64,000 nt of DNA, from NCBI RefSeq assembly GCF_965638725.1, contig NC_134970.1:6368001-6432000 (forward strand). The letters are read 5' to 3'. The notes beneath the pieces are model-generated. The model was not told the origin of the DNA. It searched no databases and saw nothing but the letters and a program-made list of their open reading frames with translations. This DNA is from Aptenodytes patagonicus. Lineage: Eukaryota > Chordata > Aves > Sphenisciformes > Spheniscidae. This document shows positions 61,849 to 64,000 of the stretch, one piece after another. Every line of letters begins with the position of its first letter. Position 1 is the stretch's first letter. The position numbers and the translations under genes are program-made.

Positions 61849-64000
61849 CTGGGGAGAAAGAGCCCTGTTGCGGACATTGCTCCGTGCAAGGATGCCCTTG
61901 TCCCTGGGCTGCTCCCCTCACAGCCCAGGCTAGCTCAGGACAGAGGAGGAGGAGGACGAGGCCACTCCGGGATGCCCACCCCAGCGAGGCTTGCCTGCTC
62001 TGCATGAAATGATGCAAAACCAGGCTCTGGAAAAAGGTGCCCCATTCCCCCCACGCTGGCCCTGGAGATGTGCTCACAGACTGTAGGAAGCTCAGCCCTG
62101 GGCTCTACCCTGCTGCTGCCTCCCCCTTCGCTGCAGTACCCACTGGGGCATCCACCCAGTTCTGGCCAAAACCACCCAGCGCAGTGGGTCTGCTCTGAAG
62201 CCGTGGGCTGAACAGTCCCCAAATGTCCTCCCCTCTCGAGAACAGCTTGCACCTCCCAACATGTACAGCACATCCTGTGCCTGTCTTCTCCATCCCAGTG
62301 GTACAGAACAGGGGCCAACCAAGGAGCTTTTCTCCCTCTTTTTATGTTTTCTTCCACATTTTCATGAAAAAAACCCCTGATGAATAAAATCCCATTTGAA
62401 ACAGATCTTCCAGGTGCGGGGACATGAGCATTGTTTGGGATCTCCCAGCAGAAACTGGCTGGGACTTCTTCATCCTCCTCCTCCATGCTCCGGCTGGTGC
62501 TCAGGAGTGCGTCCCCATGCCAGGCAGAGCAACGCAGCAGCTGCTGTTGGACACGAGGCCACTTTTTGCCGCTCATGGTACTCACTGTATATTGCCATGT
62601 TGCCTGGTCGCTCCTCCTCGCCCTGAAGACCCAGCCACACAGCTGAGCAAAGCACCTTCCCAGAGCACAGGGTCATTACTCCCTATATGCATTGCCATAG
62701 AAGGCACAAAGTTTTTTTGATTTAAGATGACAAAAGCAGTTGTCCAGAGCAGATCCAAGGTTTTTCCACCATGGTGGGTCTGGTTTCCAGTGCGGATACA
62801 GATCCGGGCTCCCCACCCCAGCATCCTACCGAGCCCAGACAAAACCGCTAACACGTGCAGCTTGGCTTGGCGTCAGCCTGGTGTTTGCAGACGAAGGCAC
62901 AGCCCAAGTTTCAAGGGGATTTAAGCTGTGGAGCTGCTGACAAGCTGCTTCCGAGCTAAAAACAGATAAAGGCGCCTTAGACAAAAGCTGACATTTCAGC
63001 TGGGGGATTATTCTGGCCTCTGTAACTCAAGCTTTCTGCTGAATTTTCCTCCAAGAAATTAAAAAAAAAAAAAAATCACCCGTCCTGTTCTTACAGACCC
63101 ATACAAAGAGGTCCCACACATGCTCCAACACTCCTCTGGCACTCAGCTATCCTTCATCCTCACAAGCTCTTCCTTGCCTCTCCCCATTTCTTCTCTCCAC
63201 GACAGATACAGGGCCCCCAGGCCTTCTCCTCTCCGCCACAGCTGCTGACAGATTTGAAGCTGGTTACACCGGCTCCTTTCCATCTTTTCCAGCCTTCCCG
63301 AGAGGTGAATTTTCCCCACCGGTGGTCACTCTCATTGATCCCTCGCTGCCTCTAACCCACGTCAAAAGTGCTCAGGAGAGGATGTGGTCTCCCAGGCGGC
63401 TGCAGCAATGCAGTGGGGTGCATGTTGTGCTGGCACCCTCCTTTTCTAACCCCTTGGTTTCTTGCAGTGGTGCTGGGTAACCTGGTCAGTGCTGGAGGCT
63501 GAGACCTGATGGACTCACCTCTCCTCCTGGTGCTCTGGGCTGGGACCTCCCCATCTCCCAGCTGACTTTAAATGAAAGGGTGTGGGAGGACCACTGTAGA
63601 GAGGAGGGGGAAAAATGGGGGGGTTCATTCTCCTTTGCCTGCAACACCTCAAAAGAGATTCCTCCTCCACCAGCCCATCCCCAGCACACCACAAGGGGAA
63701 AGGCATTTGGTGAACCTACAGTTTTCACAGAAAATTAAGCCCTAAGCCCTTTGTGCAGAAAAAGAAATGATGCCCAGTGGTTTTTTGCCCTTAGAAGAGC
63801 AAATTTTGGGCCATTCAGTTGGGCTGGGCTATTCTCAACAGCCTGTGTCCCACCCCAGGACAAATCCATGGTGGGGACAGCACAGCCGGAGCTGACCCTG
63901 CTGCAGTGAACTACCCTGCAGCCCTGCCCCGAGGCTTGGTGAAACCAGAAATGCCTGATGCCAACAGCATTTTGGGACCCTAAAAGCAAAATGCCCCCAA
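61849..64000 (-). other. PPFIA4: PPFIA4 intron, upstream exons not reached
   Basis: The exon expected next (the end of the coiled coil, SLIEPT-like) is not found up to base 64000, so I read this stretch as intron. It contains an A-run near 63060-63074 and two exon-like intervals that I rejected. Confidence 0.65.

Noticed and set aside
62586-62622. A 37-base interval with TTCAG acceptor and GTGAGT donor on the minus strand
   Set aside because: Its translation has no liprin-alpha match and the phase does not help join known exons.
63519-63593. Exon-like 75-base interval on the minus strand with good CTACAG acceptor and GTGAGT donor
   Set aside because: It can be read in frame with the next PPFIA4 exon, but its residues (GPPTPFHLKSAG and onward) do not resemble the expected coiled-coil end of liprin-alpha. 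It could still be a rare cassette exon.

Overview
The window is vertebrate nuclear DNA, most likely from a bird. It shows spliced protein-coding genes with GT-AG introns, a CR1-type LINE ending in the tandem ATTCTATG-like tail typical of sauropsid CR1, and short introns in PPFIA4. The recognised proteins are those of the conserved ADORA1-MYOG-PPFIA4 block (human 1q32). Turtles and crocodilians also carry CR1, so the bird call rests on overall compactness and protein resemblance. The species cannot be named.

Layout. 1-714: flank beyond the 3' end of ADORA1, nothing recognised. 715-29.8 kb, minus strand: ADORA1 (adenosine A1 receptor), with two coding exons (28723-29063 and 1054-1687) separated by a 27-kb intron, plus a probable non-coding first exon in a GC-rich island near 29.5-29.8 kb. 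The intron carries a broken 3.2-kb CR1 copy (about 11325-14520, plus strand), a minisatellite and two stretches that look like possible regulatory elements, but no other gene. 29.8-43.3 kb: intergenic DNA with two minisatellites, homopolymer runs and a triplet of homeodomain-type sites. 43.27-47.8 kb, plus strand: MYOG (myogenin), three coding exons encoding 227 residues, with a recognisable MEF3/MEF2/TATA/E-box promoter. 48.1-61.85 kb, minus strand: the 3' part of PPFIA4 (liprin-alpha-4). Seventeen coding exons join in frame and carry the three SAM domains. An eighteenth, alternative 3' exon gives a second C-terminus. The N-terminal coiled-coil exons lie beyond base 64000.

The three genes do not form one pathway. 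ADORA1 is a Gi-coupled receptor, MYOG a muscle transcription factor and PPFIA4 a synaptic scaffold. MYOG and PPFIA4 converge tail to tail with only about 0.3 kb between their polyadenylation signals. No new multi-gene system was found. The observations most worth following up are the PPFIA4 C-terminal exon switch, its competing splice donors, the PPFIA4 micro-exons, the ADORA1 splice-junction codon, and the homeodomain-site clusters.
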